From Clostridiaceae bacterium (GTDB lineage Bacteria; Bacillota; Clostridia; Monoglobales; Firm-18): a stretch of 8,473 nt of DNA. The translations under genes and the position numbers were made by a program. The notes below the pieces were generated by a model. It had not been told where the DNA came from and did not search any database. It worked only from the letters and a program-made list of their open reading frames with translations. Below, one piece after another: positions 6,665 to 8,473 of this stretch (the stretch's first letter is position 1; every line of letters begins with the position of its first letter). The stretch lies in contig JAAZFB010000488.1 of the NCBI GenBank assembly GCA_012511915.1, positions 1-8,473 on the forward strand. Direction: 5' to 3'.

Positions 6665-7058
6665 TACAGTTCTCCTCTTATAAAGTTGTCTTTATATCTT
6701 TCTATATATTCGGCAACATCCGGAGGCATACCGGGATATCTTAGTCTTAGCATTTTGAATAATTCATCTTGGGTTATATCAGTAACATCCGGCTTTTTAT
6801 TAGATTCAGATAATTCTAATGACAAGGTGTTCTTAGACTTTTTGCTTTTTTTATTGAAATATCAGTATTTTTGATTTTCGTTTTAATAACCGTCTCATTA
6901 GTCGTTTCTTTTACAGAATCAACCTTCTCTATCACTGAAGAAATATCTTTAGTATCAACTGATTCGCCGGGTAAGTCTTTTACTGATGTTACAGAATAAT
7001 CTACGTTATTAATAAGCGTTAGTAAATCATTAGCGACTCTATGTGATATGTAACAAGG
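6664..7058 (-). pseudogene. Remnant of an unidentified gene upstream of ugd, frameshifted and lacking a start
   Basis: On the minus strand a coding-like frame opens after a TAA at 7059-7061 and runs to a TAG at 6816-6818. It reads PCYISHRVANDLLTLINNVD, then an acidic/Lys-rich stretch. The frame one base back is open from about 6865 to the TAA at 6664-6666. It ends in DELFKMLRLRYPGMPPDV then AEYIERYKDNFIRGEL. The two frames join naturally at a run of seven A residues (plus-strand T run 6846-6852). One extra base there would give a single frame of 131 residues. The frame-0 stretch has no ATG, GTG or TTG, so the 5' part seems lost. The C-terminal stop overlaps the ugd start, as in a compact operon. 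I do not recognise the family. Alternatives are a sequencing error in the homopolymer, or -1 ribosomal slippage, since A AAA AAA is a legitimate slippery heptamer in frame 0. Confidence 0.55.
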
Positions 7059-7063
7059 TTACA
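7049..7063. promoter_or_regulatory. Palindrome overlapping the rhodanese promoter, candidate operator
   Basis: tgtaac (7049-7054) and gttaca (7058-7063) are perfect inverted copies around aag. The right arm overlaps the first two bases of the proposed -35 hexamer, a usual place for a repressor. The regulator is not in the window, and I cannot match the site to a known family with confidence. Confidence 0.4.
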
Positions 7064-7090
7064 GACAATTATCCAGATATTTTTTATAAT
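7062..7090 (+). promoter_or_regulatory. Promoter of the rhodanese-Mrp operon
   Basis: A perfect -10 TATAAT lies at 7085-7090, 17 bases after CAGACA (7062-7067), which matches the -35 consensus at four of six positions. Transcription would start around 7097 and give a leader of about 40 nt. The moderate -35 and the overlapping palindrome are consistent with a regulated promoter. Confidence 0.65.
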
Positions 7091-7137
7091 ATAAAGAGCA
7101 ATACAAAAGTAAAACACTTTACGATTGGAGAGAAGGC

Positions 7138-7671
7138 ATGATGATTATTTATTTTATAGGCGCACTGGCAGGTGGTGTTTTCGGATACTTTGTGATGTAC
7201 AGAATAATTGGCTGTGCTACCGGCACATGCCCGCTTACTTCAAATCCATATATTTCGACAATATACGGCATCATTCTTGGTATACTTATTGCCGGTATAT
7301 TTACAACACCCCGAAAGCAATCTGTTCCTGAGAATGATTCTACACCCGGCAGAATAATGTATAAAAGGATAACAGCAAAAGAGGCTAAGGCAAGGATAGA
7401 CAGCGGTGATAATGTTATTATTTTGGATGTTCGAACTAAGGAAGAATATGATCAAGAACACATACCGGGCTCAATTTTAATACCCAACGAAACCATATCT
7501 GACACAAAGCCGGAATTACTGCCTGATACCGACGCCGAAATACTTATTTACTGCCGTTCCGGTAACCGTAGCGCCCAAGCCGCGAGAAAGCTGATAGCGC
7601 TCGGATATACCAATGTTTATGACTTCGGAGGAATTATTGACTGGCCCTATGATAAAGCAACAACAAATTAA
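7138..7671 (+). CDS. Membrane-anchored rhodanese with N-terminal DUF6132-type domain
   Basis: This is a 177-residue protein. Residues 1-55 contain two hydrophobic segments (about 3-20 and 39-55) flanking GCATGTCPLTSNPYISTIYG (25-44). That is the signature of small DUF6132 membrane proteins, with paired cysteines C26 and C31. After a polar linker (57-72), residues 75-171 are a single rhodanese domain: LDVRTKEEYDQEHIPGS (96-112) and the active-site loop CRSGNRS at 139-145, where C139 would carry the persulfide. Rhodaneses move sulfane sulfur, but the donor and acceptor here are unknown. The cysteines of the membrane part might relay sulfur or electrons, which is inference. GGAG (7127-7130) is seven bases before the ATG at 7138; a second ATG follows immediately. 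The Mrp gene starts 40 bases downstream, probably in the same operon, suggesting a link to Fe-S assembly. DUF6132 is assigned from the remembered motif, not a search. Confidence 0.85.
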   Translation: MMIIYFIGALAGGVFGYFVMYRIIGCATGTCPLTSNPYISTIYGIILGILIAGIFTTPRKQSVPENDSTPGRIMYKRITAKEAKARIDSGDNVIILDVRTKEEYDQEHIPGSILIPNETISDTKPELLPDTDAEILIYCRSGNRSAQAARKLIALGYTNVYDFGGIIDWPYDKATTN

Positions 7672-7711
7672 CAATGCCGTGTAAAATTAATGATTAAAAG
7701 GATGAAAAATT

Positions 7712-8473
7712 ATGAGTGAAGATTGCAATCAAAGTTGCAGCAGTTGCTCGGAAAACTGCGCAAAAAGGAAACAACAAGAAACCGATTTCACCGAGAAGCT
7801 GCATGAAATGAGCAGTGTCAAGAAGGTCATCGGTATTATCAGCGGCAAAGGCGGTGTCGGCAAGTCACTTGTTACCTCTATGCTTGCTGTTACCATGAAC
7901 AGAATGGGTTATCATACTGCAATTCTTGATGCGGATATAACCGGACCATCTATCCCTAAAGCATTTGGCATTAAGGAGAAAGCTACAAACAGTGAATATG
8001 CTTTATTCCCTGTTAAAACACAGACCGGTATTGATGTTATGTCTGTTAACCTGCTTTTGGAAAGTGATACTGACCCTGTTGTATGGAGAGGACCGGTTAT
8101 TGCACGAACGGTCAAGCAATATTGGGCTGATGTTATCTGTGATGATGTGGATTTTATGTTTATTGATATTCCACCGGGAACCGGCGATGTTCCGCTTACC
8201 GTATTTCAATCAATATCGGTTGATGGAATAATTGTCGTAACTTCTCCGCAGGAATTGGTATCTATGATCGTATCTAAAGCAGTTAAAATGGCTGAAATGA
8301 TGAATATTCCAATTATCGGTCTGGTAGAGAATATGTCATACTTTAAATGCCCTGATAACGGTGAGGAGTATCAAATATTTAGCGAAAGCCATATCGAAGA
8401 AATCGCCGTCAAGCATAATTTAGAGGTTCTTGCTAAACTACCAATTGACCCGAAAATTTCAGCTGCATGTGAC
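7712..8473 (+). CDS. mrp: Mrp/NBP35-family P-loop ATPase, Fe-S cluster carrier (3' end outside the window)
   Basis: The frame is open from the ATG at 7712 to the window end, giving 254 residues. AAAGGA (7697-7702) lies nine bases before the start. The N-terminus has a Cys cluster C5, C9, C12, C16 (CNQSCSSCSENC), which could bind a cluster. The deviant Walker A motif is SGKGGVGKS (44-52), followed by LDADITGPS (72-80) and WRGPVIA (125-131). IDIPPGTGD (151-159) contains the Walker B/switch region, and VTSPQE (176-181) and ENMSYFKCP (206-214) are family signatures. Most Mrp proteins have a CPxC pair after ENMS; here C213 is followed by PDNG, so the second cysteine is absent at that place. The family binds and transfers Fe-S clusters as a dimer with ATP hydrolysis in the cytosol. 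The neighbouring rhodanese could supply sulfur, which is inference from gene order. About 20-40 C-terminal residues are probably missing from the window. Confidence 0.93.
   Translation, partial: MSEDCNQSCSSCSENCAKRKQQETDFTEKLHEMSSVKKVIGIISGKGGVGKSLVTSMLAVTMNRMGYHTAILDADITGPSIPKAFGIKEKATNSEYALFPVKTQTGIDVMSVNLLLESDTDPVVWRGPVIARTVKQYWADVICDDVDFMFIDIPPGTGDVPLTVFQSISVDGIIVVTSPQELVSMIVSKAVKMAEMMNIPIIGLVENMSYFKCPDNGEEYQIFSESHIEEIAVKHNLEVLAKLPIDPKISAACD

Noticed and set aside
6686..6874. 62-codon open frame on the plus strand upstream of ugd
   Set aside because: The coding-like signal here is on the minus strand, ending in the TAATG overlap with ugd; the plus-strand translation looks like a shadow of it.
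7125..7331. 68-codon open frame overlapping the rhodanese start
   Set aside because: The overlapping frame at 7138 has the DUF6132 and rhodanese motifs and the spaced GGAG; this frame has neither.
7965..8231. 88-codon open frame on the plus strand
   Set aside because: It is in a different frame from the Mrp coding region, which carries all the expected ATPase motifs across the same bases.

Overview
The window looks like part of a low-GC Gram-positive anaerobe, most likely a member of the Clostridia. The evidence is a C-terminal triple SLH cell-wall anchor, AGGAG-type ribosome binding sites, near-consensus sigma-A promoters, a clostridial-type Mrp ATPase with an N-terminal Cys cluster, and AT-rich spacers full of small inverted repeats. 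No species can be named from the sequence alone.

Layout. (1) 1-816, plus strand: the 3' end of a surface protein with three C-terminal SLH domains. (2) 817-1120: a 304-base spacer between convergent genes. It holds a long terminator-like hairpin and a separate large imperfect palindrome of about 160 bp, with no gene. (3) 1121-3832, minus strand: a 903-residue GH106-like glycoside hydrolase without a signal peptide. It has its own strong promoter at 3991-4019, separated from the gene by a leader of about 150 nt packed with inverted repeats. (4) 4091-6664, minus strand: a UDP-glucuronate 4-epimerase-like SDR protein and UDP-glucose 6-dehydrogenase. Together they would turn UDP-glucose into UDP-glucuronate and then UDP-galacturonate for surface polysaccharide. 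Their 231-base spacer is again full of hairpins. (5) 6664-7058, minus strand: a broken or frameshifted gene remnant whose stop overlaps the ugd start. (6) 7049-8473, plus strand: a promoter with an overlapping palindrome, a membrane-anchored DUF6132-rhodanese fusion, and the first 254 residues of an Mrp/NBP35 Fe-S carrier ATPase that runs off the window. This last pair looks like a sulfur/iron-sulfur handling operon.

How the parts fit. The minus-strand block is envelope-carbohydrate metabolism: nucleotide-sugar supply plus an intracellular glycosidase. The SLH protein fits the same cell-surface theme. The plus-strand rhodanese-Mrp pair is functionally separate and appears to abut the truncated upstream end of the polysaccharide operon.

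The most interesting non-genic signal is a pair of elements of roughly 70-80 bp, at 3867-3948 and 5242-5312. They share their left end (15 identical bases) and resemble each other at the right end, but carry two internal hairpins whose arms differ in sequence while keeping the pairing. This is the pattern of a small structured repeat family. One copy lies in the hydrolase leader and the other between the two nucleotide-sugar genes. I found no CRISPR array, tRNA, rRNA, transposase or complete previously unknown gene system.
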